DNA of 64,000 nt from Theocolax elegans (GCA_026168455.1 CM047431.1:18389547-18453546), one strand, 5' to 3'. Positions 20,597 through 33,425 are shown, counted from the stretch's first letter. The notes: generated from the sequence alone by a model not told the origin. Made by a program: numbers and translations.

Positions 20597-20699
20597 CAGG
20601 GTTGCCAGATGGCGATATTTTCTCTTTGTTGCTCTTGCTTAATAAACATCTATATACGTAAGAGAGAAAAGGAAAAAAAATCGCCAACTGGCCACTCTG
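20597..20699. mobile_element. hAT-like MITE, 103 bp (first of three tandem copies)
   Basis: It starts CAGGGTTGCCAGATGGCGA and ends with the near reverse complement (TCGCCAACTGGCCACTCTG). It is flanked by the perfect 8-bp duplication TGCACAAA (20589-20596 and 20700-20707). An 8-bp duplication and CAG…CTG ends indicate a hAT superfamily non-autonomous element. A second insertion is at 36933-37035. Confidence 0.88.
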
Positions 20700-21063
20700 T
20701 GCACAAATCGTTTGAACAGACGATGGTTCGGTACAAGCGAAGACAATGGTGAATTTCTGGAATAATTTTACGGCTGTTTAACCTTTTGGCTGCGGGAAAA
20801 TTTTAGTACTAAACGACCTTTTATAAAATTCAAAATGTATACATGAGATCATTGGATATTTCAGGTAGAGTCCCCGCCCTGACTGCTGGTCGATAAATCG
20901 ACCACCCCCGCAGGTAACGTAAAGTACAATGTAAAATTTTTTGGAAATGGAACGTAGATACCAAGGAAGATGGTACATAAACATGATGGCAGATTTCTGT
21001 TGGATGTTAAAGAGGAATACTGAAACTAAAGGAAAGAAGAGAAAAAGAAATTCACTGCACAAA

Positions 21064-21166
21064 CAGGGTTGCCAGATGGCGATATTTTCTCTTTGTTGCT
21101 CTTGCTTAATAAACATCTATATACGTAAGAGAGAAAAGGAAAAAAAATCGCCAACTGGCCACTCTG
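21064..21166. mobile_element. hAT-like MITE, second tandem copy
   Basis: Same 103-bp element and TGCACAAA flanks, carried by the second 467-bp unit; a duplication product, not an independent insertion. Confidence 0.85.
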
Positions 21167-21530
21167 TGCACAAATCGTTTGAACAGACGATGGTTCGGTA
21201 CAAGCGAAGACAATGGTGAATTTCTGGAATAATTTTACGGCTGTTTAACCTTTTGGCTGCGGGAAAATTTTAGTACTAAACGACCTTTTATAAAATTCAA
21301 AATGTATACATGAGATCATTGGATATTTCAGGTAGAGTCCCCGCCCTGACTGCTGGTCGATAAATCGACCACCCCCGCAGGTAACGTAAAGTACAATGTA
21401 AAATTTTTTGGAAATGGAACGTAGATACCAAGGAAGATGGTACATAAACATGATGGCAGATTTCTGTTGGATGTTAAAGAGGAATACTGAAACTAAAGGA
21501 AAGAAGAGAAAAAGAAATTCACTGCACAAA

Positions 21531-21633
21531 CAGGGTTGCCAGATGGCGATATTTTCTCTTTGTTGCTCTTGCTTAATAAACATCTATATACGTAAGAGAG
21601 AAAAGGAAAAAAAATCGCCAACTGGCCACTCTG
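21531..21633. mobile_element. hAT-like MITE, third tandem copy
   Basis: Same 103-bp element and flanks, carried by the third 467-bp unit. Confidence 0.85.
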
Positions 21634-22254
21634 TGCACAAATCGTTTGAACAGACGATGGTTCGGTACAAGCGAAGACAATGGTGAATTTCTGGAATAAT
21701 TTTACGGCTGTTTAACCTTTTGGCTGCGGGAAAATTTTAGTACTAAACGACCTTTTATAAAATTCAAAATGTATACATGAGATCATTGGATATTTCAGGT
21801 AGAGTCCCCGCCCTGACTGCTGGTCGATAAATCGACCACCCCCGCAAGTAACGTAAAGTACAATGCAAAATTTTTTTCTCATTTTCCAGGAAAACTCTAG
21901 AGGGTATTTCTATGTAAATTCTCGCGCTGAACATGAAAAAAATAGTAAAAAAATGCTAGAGATACTCTTGACCTTGAAAATCTATTTTTCAAGGTCAAAT
22001 TTTTTTTCTAGCATAGATAGAATTTTTTGAAGATTTTCGTACATAGTGTCATGGACTGAATAAAAAAAAATTCTGAAAAAAATAGCTGAGGTATCATAGA
22101 TCTTAAAAATTTACATTCAAGGTCGCACTCACTTTTAAAACAAGTGCAACAAAAATCTGCTACATTTGTCAAGATGTCAAGAAATATTCTGACATTCGTT
22201 CTTAGCATAACCCAGGATCAACGGCGTGGACGTGGCGAAAAGGTAATCCCATTG

Positions 22255-22338
22255 GGGTGCTTGATTTTCGTGAGTCCCCTTGCCTCTCACGTTTCAGGGT
22301 GCTTGATTTCCGTGAGTCCCCTTGCCTCTCACGTAGGA
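22255..22338. repeat. 42-bp direct repeat x2
   Basis: gggtgcttgattt(t/c)cgtgagtcc… occurs at 22255-22296 and 22297-22338, just downstream of the transposase stop. Confidence 0.85.
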
Positions 22339-22348
22339 ATGATTGGCT

Positions 22349-23560
22349 CTACGGTAATGTCTCTTTTGTGTGGTACTCTTCAAAGCATGATGCTGCGCAT
22401 AGAGGAGTTTTACAACTAGGGCAAATGTATGTCGTTCTACGCAAAGAGCACAAGTGGCATCTTCGACTTGTACCTTGCCTCGGGAAATGGCGGCCAACTA
22501 ATCGAATGGGAGAGTCATTGTAAGGAGAGATGCTTGCAGAAGGATCAAGTTTCAGTAATGATCTAGCAACCTGTAATCTAAATGAAGGAAATGATATAGC
22601 TTTCACGTTTCTCATTTTATACAACGTATGAGCATTGGATAGAAAAAGATCAATAAGATGAAAAAAAAGCTTTCGATACCATTTCATTGTTTTTCGCACT
22701 GTTTCTGTTATAGATAATTGTCTATCAACATTATCAATACCACCCATATTTTGATTATAATCGTGGACACACCTTGGCTTCATAATATCTTTATTTGTTA
22801 GGTAACATTTTTTTCCAGTGGCACAGAATTCAAGTTCGTGCACAGTTGTAAGCATACGAACGCTACGTTTATCTTCCCACCTCTCTGCCATCCACACATC
22901 GTTGTGAGAGACTTGTACTTCACCTCGAACTAACTTGCTTTCAAGCTTTGGCATTGCCTTTCTATTTGCTTTCACTGTACCACACATACCTGTATCACGA
23001 TCCTGTAAAAATTCTGCCAAAGTGGGAGATGTACCAATTGTCTATGTATAGAACATGACCCTTATAAAAATAAGATTGTAAAAAATGAGCTACAATATCG
23101 CCAGTAACACCCAAATCAAACTTCTAATAATCAGTGTCTGCGCCAGTATAAACAATAAATCCCAACACGAATCCCGTCTCGCAGTCTACAATCATGAATA
23201 GCTTGATGCCAAAGCGATTTCTCTTCAAAGGAATGTACTGCTTGAATCGAAGCCTACCTTTCCATAATAATAGACTTTCATCTATGCACAGATTTTTTTC
23301 TGGAGTAAGAACTGCTGAAAATTTGCTTTACACGTGTTCTATTACTGGCTTTATTTTCACTAAAGGATGATTTTCGATTTCTTCATTATTATGAAAATGT
23401 AAATATCGTAGGATGTGAATATATCTATCGAGAGGCATTATTTGGCCAAAAATTGGAGTGTGTAGCACAAGATCTGTGGACCAATAACTTTGTAAATCGC
23501 TTTGTAAAAGTTTCCAATTCTGTTTTTGTGACAGGGGACCAAGCTTTCATTAACAACCAA
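22349..23560 (-). pseudogene. piggyBac-type transposase, broken
   Basis: The intact 3' part (23020-22349) includes GGIDNVDRQL with the third catalytic Asp and a C-terminal Cys-rich domain (CHLC…CPSC…C…C…H), typical of piggyBac/PGBD4 proteins. Upstream, the same protein continues to about 23500 with CIDESLLLWKGRL and VLYIDNWY (first and second catalytic Asp). It is interrupted by a one-base frameshift near 23038 and at least two in-frame stops, around 23127 and 23330. The DDD residues survive but the frame does not, so this copy is dead. The N-terminus is not recognisable. Confidence 0.85.
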
Positions 23561-23872
23561 GCTTAACGATTGGTTTCCTCTACAATTTTTTTGAACAAAA
23601 AAGATTCACAAAAGTAATTGAAATAATCAATTGGTGTATTTCCTGAAAAAGAGATATTCGAATTTATTTCGGAGCTACCTTGAAAACATTTTCATGAACA
23701 AAGATAATTTTAGGATTTTTTTACTTTTTTTCCCGTTTTGACCTCGTCAATAACGCTAAAAAGCTAGATCGAACTTTCGCTTATGCAAATAAAATACAAT
23801 ATGACCTTGTCTGTAAATTTTCAAGGTTAAGGATACCGCAGTGATTTTTTAAAGTATTTTTTATAAACAGTA

Positions 23873-26800
23873 TATAAAATTACGAAAGAAATCACTCTAA
23901 AATTCTCGCTTCTATTAGGGATGAAATTTGACCTTGAAATACCTATTTTCAAGGTGAATAATATTTTGAGGAATTATAAAACTATTTTATATACATTCAA
24001 AACATCAAAATTGATCTAAAAACATTAAATATGTTGTGTATTTTAAGTGGTCGATATATCGACCACCCTCGCAGTCAAAAGGTTAATACAGAATCAGTTC
24101 ATGCAGACGCAGAGTAATTTTTTGAATATCAAAATTTCTCTTACCATTACCTTACAAAGGAAATTCTTTTTTTTCAAATTAAAATTCCTCTATTGCGTTC
24201 CGGATAAAGGGGAAGTTTTTTCAGACTTAGGGAGTTGCGAGTTTCAGGGAATTTTCCAGATAAGGGGTGGTTTTCTGTAGACTTAAGGGGTTGCGAATTT
24301 CGAAAACTTATAAAAGATGCTCTGCACCTGAGTGTACGTGCAATTTTATTTTCTAAGCCTGGCACCGGATACTCCGATTTCGTCAATCCCCGCAATTTTC
24401 TGCCGTGACAAGAATTTCACCATATTAGGGGTAATTTTATGTAGACTTGGGGGGTTGCATGGCTCTGACACCCCAAATTTCAACTTCAGCCCATTAAAAT
24501 GCAAAATTGTGGTTATAATATTACATCGTGGTCCAACTTATCTATGATTTTCTGAATCTTAGGGATAGTTTACCCCGATTACGAGTAACTGGAGTGTGTA
24601 CGGTCAATTCTGACGTTGGATTCGGATACAGCGCACCAAATAATATAAGGGTACATAGGTGCCATCTTTGGAAATTCCCACTTTTTGTGTGCCTGTGTTA
24701 CTTATATTTTGAATATGGCATTTACATATGTTTTTATAGCTATTTTATCTTGACGTATATTAATCATTATGCTCATTAAAAAATTTGTTTGTGAATTATC
24801 GTGTTATTAATTAACAAACATTTGATTATAATACTATCTTCAGATTTTAATAATGATTGTACTTAATGCATGTATGTTAAATTATTATTTTCAAATAGAA
24901 GTTTTCGTTCAAAAACATATATAAGTGTATACCGATTATTTTATACTTAAAAATACAATCAATATTTCATAATTTTAATCATGATTACATGAATGAAATT
25001 ATAACTTTATTTATAGCAGTGGATAATGAAACTTATACAGAGAGTACGAAAACTATTGTTGAAGAAAAATTGAATGGTTTGAAAAGAAATGATCGAAGTG
25101 AACAAGATTTAGACAGTTTTAATGAAGGTAACCAAGGTTTGCGTACCGATAAGCGTGAACTTAGTCACAGGTAATAATGTTTTCAAATAAACTTTTATCT
25201 TAATACAATGTATATTCATAAAAATAGCTGTTCATTCGCTTGTGTTAAGTCCATAACCAGATTTATATCCCTTAAATGTTTTCAATTTATAGAAAACCAC
25301 CCTAACAATTGTAAGTGCGGAATTTATTTCTTAATTTAGTCCATTAGATCTTTGTTTATAATACTCAAGTAACCAAATATAAAACCAGATGTAATTTTTA
25401 AATACGCCAATAATATAAGGCATTGTCTACATAACACCATAAAAAATGACACGTGGAGTGTTATTCCGTATACCATATAAAGCACTAACTTACGGCGTAA
25501 TCACTTTTTGTACGGCATGCACGGTGCATGGTCATCTTCCGCCCAAGTCTCTGCACAGCGCACGGATTACGGTTAGTGCCAGTCTGTGTACGGCAATGTT
25601 TCGTTTAAATTTGTGCACGGTGCTCGGCAATATTTCGTTTGAATATATGCACATCGCACGGTAATGATTCATTCAAGTCTGTACACGGCGCACGTCACAT
25701 ACTTTGTATGACTCTAACAAGGGAAATACTTGACCTTCGGAAAACCGATCTTATCCTAACTTTGGTATGTTTTTTGTAGTATAAAATTACGAAAGAAATC
25801 ACTCTAAAATTCTCGCTTCTATTAGGGATGAAATTTGACCTTGAAATACCTATTTTCAAGGTGAATAATATTTTGAGGAATTATAAAACTATTTTATATA
25901 CATTCAAAACATCAAAATTGATCTAAAAACATTAAATATGTTGTGTATTTTAAGTGGTCGATATATCGACCACCCTCGCAGTCAAAAGGTTAATACAGAA
26001 TCAGTTCATGCAGACGCAGAGTAATTTTTTGAATATCAAAATTTCTCTTACCATTACCTTACAAAGGAAATTCTTTTTTTTCAAATTAAAATTCCTCTAT
26101 TGCGTTCCGGATAAAGGGGAAGTTTTTTCAGACTTAGGGAGTTGCGAGTTTCAGGGAATTTTCCAGATAAGGGGTGGTTTTCTGTAGACTTAAGGGGTTG
26201 CGAATTTCGAAAACTTATAAAAGATGCTCTGCACCTGAGTGTACGTGCAATTTTATTTTCTAAGCCTGGCACCGGATACTCCGATTTCGTCAATCCCCGC
26301 AATTTTCTGCCGTGACAAGAATTTCACCATATTAGGGGTAATTTTATGTAGACTTGGGGGGTTGCATGGCTCTGACACCCCAAATTTCAACTTCAGCCCA
26401 TTAAAATGCAAATTGTGGTTATATATTACATCGTGGTCCAACTTATCTATGATTTTCTGAATCTTAGGGATAGTTTACCCCGATTACGAGTAACTGGAGT
26501 GTGTACGGTCAATTCTGACGTTGGATTCGGATACAGCGCACCAAATAATATAAGGGTACATAGGTGCCATCTTTGGAAATTCCCACTTTTTGTGTGCCTG
26601 TGTTACTTATATTTTGAATATGGCATTTACATATGTTTTTATAGCTATTTTATCTTGACGTATATTAATCATTATGCTCATTAAAAAATTTGTTTGTGAA
26701 TTATCGTGTTATTAATTAACAAACATTTGATTATAATACTATCTTCAGATTTTAATAATGATTGTACTTAATGCATGTATGTTAAATTATTATTTTCAAA

Positions 26801-27686
26801 TAGAAGTTTTCGTTCAAAAACATATATAAGTGTATACCGATTATTTTATACTTAAAAATACAATCAATATTTCATAATTTTAATCATGATTACATGAATG
26901 AAATTATAACTTTATTTATAGCAGTGGATAATGAAACTTATACAGAGAGTACGAAAACTATTGTTGAAGAAAAATTGAATGGTTTGAAAAGAAATGATCG
27001 AAGTGAACAAGATTTAGACAGTTTTAATGAAGGTAACCAAGGTTTGCGTACCGATAAGCGTGAACTTAGTCACAGGTAATAATGTTTTCAAATAAACTTT
27101 TATCTTAATACAATGTATATTCATAAAAATAGCTGTTCATTCGCTTGTGTTAAGTCCATAACCAGATTTATATCCCTTAAATGTTTTCAATTTATAGAAA
27201 ACCACCCTAACAATTGTAAGTGCGGAATTTATTTCTTAATTTAGTCCATTAGATCTTTGTTTATAATACTCAAGTAACCAAATATAAAACCAGATGTAAT
27301 TTTTAAATACGCCAATAATATAAGGCATTGTCTACATAACACCATAAAAAATGACACGTGGAGTGTTATTCCGTATACCATATAAAGCACTAACTTACGG
27401 CGTAATCACTTTTTGTACGGCATGCACGGTGCATGGTCATCTTCCGCCCAAGTCTCTGCACAGCGCACGGATTACGGTTAGTGCCAGTCTGTGTACGGCA
27501 ATGTTTCGTTTAAATTTGTGCACGGTGCTCGGCAATATTTCGTTTGAATATATGCACATCGCACGGTAATGATTCATTCAAGTCTGTACACGGCGCACGT
27601 CACATACTTTGTATGACTCTAACAAGGGAAATACTTGACCTTCGGAAAACCGATCTTATCCTAACTTTGGTATGTTTTTTGTAGTA
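23873..27686. repeat. 1,907-bp tandem duplication (two copies)
   Basis: 23873-25779 is repeated at 25780-27686 at a constant offset of 1,907 with only a few single-base indels (around 24500/26406). The unit begins inside the piggyBac element, includes its right terminus and TTAA, and extends into flanking DNA. Confidence 0.95.
25017..25170 (+). other. Possible internal exon, 154 nt (repeated at 26922-27075)
   Basis: An acceptor-like ttatttatag (ending 25016) is followed by an open frame rich in Glu/Asp/Asn/Lys that ends at a donor-like CACAG|GTAATA at 25170/25171. The same exon-like segment is in the duplicate at 26922-27075. No domain is recognisable and no companion exons were found, so it may be chance. 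Confidence 0.25.
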
Positions 27687-28275
27687 TAAAAATATGAAGA
27701 GCCAAGTTATTACTTGCCAATGGCCACTTTTACGAAAGTTATTCGACATCTAACAATAATTTCAATGAAAATTACTTCCACTTTGATCGCTTATAACTCG
27801 AAAATGAATATTGATGGGAACTCAAACCAAAAACTATAAGTTAGTTGAGTTTAAATAGATATGGTTTGTAAAAAAAAAGAAGCTGAAATTGCTAAATTTG
27901 GAACAAATTTATAAAAAAATAAGAAAATAAAGAAATTTTAACCAAAATTTAATATGAAAAATTTATGTTTTCTTTTGGCCTAAAATTCTTAAATTTCTTA
28001 TTTTCTGCATAACTTTGCTATATACTTAGCAATTTCAGCTTCTTTTTTACAAACCATAACTACTTGAACTCAACTATCTTTTAGTTTTTGGTTTGAATTT
28101 TCATCAATATTCATTTTTGACTTGTAAGCGATCAAAGTAGAAGTAATTTTCATTGAAATTATTGTTAGATGTCGAATAACTTTCGTAGAACTTGGCTTTC
28201 TTCATATTTTTATATTACAACAAACATACCAAAGTTATGATAAGATCCGTTCCTCAGAGGTCAAGTACTTCGCTT
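27625..28275. repeat. Fold-back repeat, about 650 bp (copy 1)
   Basis: The left half (acttgaccttcgg…) is the imperfect reverse complement of the right half (…gaggtcaagtactt), with the axis in the A/T-rich middle near 27950. The arms are about 320 bp. Confidence 0.85.
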
Positions 28276-28623
28276 GTAAGTATGGCGTATACCAATGTTT
28301 CGTTCAAATCTTCGTACAACGTATGTCAATGGTTTGTTTGAATGCATGCATAGCGCACGGCTCACACTCTGTTTGAATCTCTGCAAATCAATATTTCTAT
28401 CTACCTAGATACGATGCACGGCAATGTTATTTGGAATCTTTCGTTTGAGTTTATGCACGGTATAGGGCGAAGATTTGTGCGACAATTTCTGCAATATAGT
28501 GTATTGAAATTAAAGCGGAATCAACACGTATATTTACATCATATCTTGAAATCATATTTTAGTTAAACGTTTTAATAGCATTCAATTCCATTACTATAAG
28601 TGCATTGTGTCTATAGAAAGTGA

Positions 28624-28700
28624 CCTGTGGGGGCCCTTGCTCAAAGACATGCCGGCCGAGCACTCAGACCAATGCCCATTGTGCTATGGACTGGTGGAAC
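28624..28700 (-). other. tRNA-like / SINE-head-like segment (repeated at 30536-30612)
   Basis: On the minus strand TAGCACAATGG (28686-28676) fits the Pol III A-box consensus TRGYNNANNGG, and a GC-rich stretch follows at tRNA-like spacing. A good B box is not visible and no cloverleaf closes, so at most it is a decayed tRNA-derived SINE head. Confidence 0.3.
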
Positions 28701-28904
28701 AACTAAGGATAATATTATATTATCCATATTTATTTATATTATAATAAAATGATCTCCATTTAAGTGGAATTATGAAATTTTCAGCGTCCAAAACGTACGT
28801 ATACATAAGTTTATATTATAGGATTAACACCAGAGGAACGAGTCGCGTTAGAATTCGGTAACATTATATACGTAATTCTACCCCATTTCGCATTAATGCC
28901 AATG

Positions 28905-29310
28905 TGTCCAACTATGTGAACACGTTTGGCTCTCATTCTGTTTTTTTAACTTGCCGATTATTGTTTGGAAGATTACAGGTGCATTCGATAGGCCATAGGG
29001 ATACGAGTAAATAGGAATAATCCTTTACGGGAGTGAAAGGTTGTAATTTCGTAGGTTTCTGGTGCTAGAGAAACTTGGTAGAAGCTTGGGAAAGATCAAG
29101 CTTACTAATGTAACGGCTTTCTTCCAGCTGATCGAGAATGTCATTCATGTTGCGTATGGGAATATGCTATTTTCTTCGTAATTGCGTTAACCTGCTGAAA
29201 ATCTATACAGAACTGTGTTTCCCATTCGCTTTGGGGACTATTATTGGATAGCTGCTTCACAGACTTTCAGAAGGTTCGATAATACCTTTTTTTCAGCATT
29301 CTGCGATTTC
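28905..29310 (-). pseudogene. Degraded Ty3/Gypsy reverse transcriptase fragment
   Basis: Translating the minus strand in pieces shows GIIEPSES, then a region like …FCIDF--VNAITKK, ISKLDLSQA and VSLAPETYEITTF: RT motifs in the right order. Several frameshifts and stops interrupt it. It is a fossil and unrelated in state to the two well-kept LTR elements. Confidence 0.75.
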
Positions 29311-29536
29311 TTCATATCCCGCCTGCAGCATCTTGGGCAAATATCGGCGGTTCAATGGACATCAATATTGTGATAATCTAGTTAGTACTTCTAGAGGTTG
29401 TTGTTGGTGGAATCGTTTCGTTTAAATTTGTGCACGGTGCTCGGCAATATTTCGTTTGAATATATGCACATCGCACGGTAATGATTCATTCAAGTCTGTA
29501 CACGGCGCACGTCACATACTTTGTATGACTCTAACA

Positions 29537-30187
29537 AGGGAAATACTTGACCTTCGGAAAACCGATCTTATCCTAACTTTGGTATGTTTTTTGTAGTATA
29601 AAAATATGAAGAGCCAAGTTATTACTTGCCAATGGCCACTTTTACGAAAGTTATTCGACATCTAACAATAATTTCAATGAAAATTACTTCCACTTTGATC
29701 GCTTATAACTCGAAAATGAATATTGATGGGAACTCAAACCAAAAACTATAAGTTAGTTGAGTTTAAATAGATATGGTTTGTAAAAAAAAAGAAGCTGAAA
29801 TTGCTAAATTTGGAACAAATTTATAAAAAATAAGAAAATAAAGAAATTTTAACCAAAATTTAATATGAAAAATTTATGTTTTCTTTTGGCCTAAAATTCT
29901 TAAATTTCTTATTTTCTGCATAACTTTGCTATATACTTAGCAATTTCAGCTTCTTTTTTTACAAACCATAACTACTTGAACTCAACTATCTTTTAGTTTT
30001 TGGTTTGAATTTTCATCAATATTCATTTTTGACTTGTAAGCGATCAAAGTAGAAGTAATTTTCATTGAAATTATTGTTAGATGTCGAATAACTTTCGTAG
30101 AACTTGGCTTTCTTCATATTTTTATATTACAACAAACATACCAAAGTTATGATAAGATCCGTTCCTCAGAGGTCAAGTACTTCGCTT
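29537..30187. repeat. Fold-back repeat, about 650 bp (copy 2)
   Basis: Same palindromic repeat as at 27625-28275, carried by the 1,912-bp duplication; differs by one-base homopolymer indels. Confidence 0.85.
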
Positions 30188-30724
30188 GTAAGTATGGCGT
30201 ATACCAATGTTTCGTTCAAATCTTCGTACAACGTATGTCAATGGTTTGTTTGAATGCATGCATAGCGCACGGCTCACACTCTGTTTGAATCTCTGCAAAT
30301 CAATATTTCTATCTACCTAGATACGATGCACGGCAATGTTATTTGGAATCTTTCGTTTGAGTTTATGCACGGTATAGGGCGAAGATTTGTGCGACAATTT
30401 CTGCAATATAGTGTATTGAAATTAAAGCGGAATCAACACGTATATTTACATCATATCTTGAAATCATATTTTAGTTAAACGTTTTAATAGCATTCAATTC
30501 CATTACTATAAGTGCATTGTGTCTATAGAAAGTGACCTGTGGGGGCCCTTGCTCAAAGACATGCCGGCCGAGCACTCAGACCAATGCCCATTGTGCTATG
30601 GACTGGTGGAACAACTAAGATAATATTATATTATCCATATTTATTTATATTATAATAAAATGATTCTCCATTTAAGTGGAATTATGAAATTTTCAGCGTC
30701 CAAAACGTACGTATACATAAGTTT

Positions 30725-33344
30725 TATACATTGTCTATTTGCATTAAATCTACGTAAATACAGATACTAAAATAGATAATAAAGGTACGTAGATACATGG
30801 TCACTATATTTCACGTAAAAGTTTCCAGCTATGTAATACGTGGTGCACTATCTTCCTGCACTAAACAAACGCTTGACAACCAGTCCCGGAAAACTGTATG
30901 TAATGACAGGTCCTGTAAATTGGGTGAATGAGTTATCTATAAGGTTAGAGTTTGTGGGAGATAATTGAGCTTATGTGTGGATGGGATAATAAGAAGTAGG
31001 GTTTATGCTTAACTATATCGTTATTATGCTGTGTATAGCATGCGTTAATCCTATTGTCGAATTATTACATGTCGGTGATGATGGACTCAATTTATATGCT
31101 GTAGATTGCTATTTTCTCTAACAGCTAATTGTGTTTTTTTTTTCATTTTCCGTCTCTGGCAATGATCATAAATTTTCATTATACATGGATCTTTGGATCT
31201 TGGTATCGTCCTCTTGGTATTGTCTAGTTATCAGTTAAATGTAAAACATCTGTCTAGCTCTTACTTCTTAGCGTGACTGTATCTGCAGGGATATTCGGGA
31301 TATTTTTATTTCTGGTGGAGTTAGGGACTAGTCTGTTTCTATGTTTGGTTCAGCTTCGTCAACTGTTACATTGCAGTCTACAGACGATTGTCCGAAATTA
31401 TATCTAATTTCGTACCTGCGTGACTTATCTCTAATAATTTTGCAATCACCGTCAATATTTATACCTATTTTGCTCGCGTATACAGTCATTCTGCCGTCAT
31501 TGGTATTATTAATGCTACGTCGTATTACATAAGCTCCTATTGCCGATTATAAAACCGATAAGTATTTTCCCAAAATTATATCAAGATCATTACTTTCGTG
31601 AGTCATTTTGTTTAACTTAACGTATTTATCCTGTTTATAACTAATCATATAATTATATTGATAATAATACTTGTGTTTCACCCTCCAGTGTTAATTAACA
31701 AAGTTAAAAGGATTATTGTTCAATTTCTTAGAAGAGGGAAGTAAGATGTATTCAAAGAATATATATACACTTTTTTATTTACACAGTTTTTATTAGTTTT
31801 AATATGGATCATTTCTGAGCCGCCTCGATTCTGCTTCTCTTAACGACGTCGTACACCAAGGTAACTGACAGCTACTTCATATACAGCTCTAGGTAATTAT
31901 TTACGTATCGGAATTACGTTATATGCGAATTACAAGAATATATTATTGATGTATGTGCTGTACATCAAGTTTATCTACAATAACATAACCTCAGTTTAGC
32001 TTTGATTCTCCTAACATACAGCTGTATGTGCTCCTTCTATTCTTGTCCTCCCGTACCATTAGCATATACTAAAATAGGTGGTTTCATTTCCACAGTAGAC
32101 TTAATGCTAGGACGCTGACTCTGGGTATTTTGGGTCCGGGATAGCTCTCTTCGTCCTGGACTATAGACTGCTGACAACTTCCAGATTAGCCTCTCGCTGC
32201 TTGCCAGGCTATTAGGAGCCGCTATGTTTACTGCTTTCTCTTCACTCCTTCAACAGATGCCTAGATGGTCCCGTCATTCTGGCTAGTCATTTCAACTTAC
32301 GTCTCTTGCTAGTGCAAGTGTGTGTTAGTCTGGCTTGGGAAGGGATATTAGAATTGTGATGGCGGGTAGGATTAGATACAGTGCTGGTAGGTAGATATTG
32401 GATTTAGCTTTCAGGTATACCTTTGGGTTCAATTGACATGTGCAAAGCCTCATGTCATAGCATTAGACGGTGCTGTTTAAGTTTGAGCGGAAAAGAAAAT
32501 TGTTATTGCATTATTTAAAAACAATGTTTAATAATTTTTTTGTTCAACGAACCTTTGCGTTTGTCAATTATGATTGTAATTACAGATATTGTGACACACG
32601 TTTCACTATCCTATTTTTGAAAAACATTTGCCGGAGAACCTAAAGCGTCGTGCCTTGCTCTCCTTAGGGTACCTCTTAGTATGTACGTATTTTTTTTACT
32701 TTTTGTTGTGTGTGTATGTGTTACGAAGCAAAATACTCAGATGCGCACCTTCCCATCTCAGTAGCAGCTCGTAGTGTATTTGGGTGGCTAAATGTAGGGT
32801 TTCGACTCTTATACTAACAGAGAAAAAAAGAAAGAAATTTGAAATAGAAGAGTTCATTACTAATGTATAGTATATTATGTATATATTTATAGTGTGTCAA
32901 GGAGGTGGACCACGCACAATGCTGGTTTCACCTTGAGGTTTATAAATAATACAATATTTTACCAATGAGGTGGATTCATCATGAGGTATGTAGGCTTTTA
33001 AGAGTCTGCCATAGAAAGATTTTACACCTCTATATGTTTGTAATGTCGAATTGTTGATAAGTTATACCTTTTTTTACTCATTCATCTTGTGGTTTCGGCA
33101 GATTATCTATTAATTTTAAAATTCATATTAACCGGTATTCTTCGTACATATTAATATTCTAATAATAAATAATAATATACTATTAATTATTATTTATTAT
33201 TGACAAATTTCTTAGTTATCTACCAAAATAATCAGATTACGCTGAAAATTTGTCTAGAAAATCATTTTGTACAAAAAATAAAAATAAAATTTATAGACGT
33301 ATATTTTGTCATCCACGCAAATTTTATTTTAAACTAAGGTTTCT
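30725..33344. other. AT-rich spacer without a recognisable gene
   Basis: Frames are short and none shows a domain. Short poly(T)/poly(A) runs and small AT repeats are the only structure I see. Confidence 0.5.
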
Positions 33345-33377
33345 CGATCTTGGTGAATAAACCATACATTTAATTAG

Positions 33378-33425
33378 ATGGCGACGTTTCGATGACTTTC
33401 CGTCATCCTCTTCAGGCTATACCTT
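33378..33425 (-). ncRNA. Hammerhead ribozyme motif, core-mutated
   Basis: On the minus strand CUGAAGAG (33415-33408) replaces CUGAUGAG. Stem II is 6 bp (33402-33407 with 33391-33396), followed by CGAAAC and GUC (33385-33383). The stem II sequence differs from the copy at 16150 by paired changes, so the fold was conserved. The U-to-A change in the catalytic CUGAUGA box should inactivate it. Confidence 0.6.

Larger units (their letters stand above)
20476..21876. repeat. 467-bp unit in three tandem copies spanning the piggyBac left border
   Basis: Units start with ggaaatggaacgtagatacc at 20476, 20943 and 21410. Each unit contains flanking DNA with a 103-bp MITE, then the TTAA and the first ~165 bp of a piggyBac-like left end. 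Only the third unit continues into the piggyBac body. Open frames of about 90-112 codons in the unit are repeated three times and have no recognisable domain. Confidence 0.93.
21712..24086 (-). mobile_element. piggyBac-like DNA transposon, decayed
   Basis: It is bounded by TTAA at 21712-21715 and 24083-24086, the piggyBac target site. Ends are inverted over TTAACCTTTTG(G/A)CTGCG. Each end also carries a subterminal palindrome: ggtcgataaatcgacc at 21822-21837 and a 20-bp perfect palindrome at 24047-24066. The interior holds a broken piggyBac transposase on the minus strand. The left terminus also occurs at 20778 and 21245 through tandem duplication, and the right terminus again near 25993. Confidence 0.85.
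27503..30724. repeat. 1,912-bp tandem duplication, second copy partial
   Basis: 27503-28813 reappears at 29415-30724, starting gtttcgtttaaatttgtgca in both. The full first unit is 27503-29414 and includes the relic RT at its right end; the second copy stops at 30724. Confidence 0.93.

Noticed and set aside
20480..21686. Repeated 90-112-codon frames in the 467-bp units
   Set aside because: They span a MITE and a transposon border and repeat with the unit.
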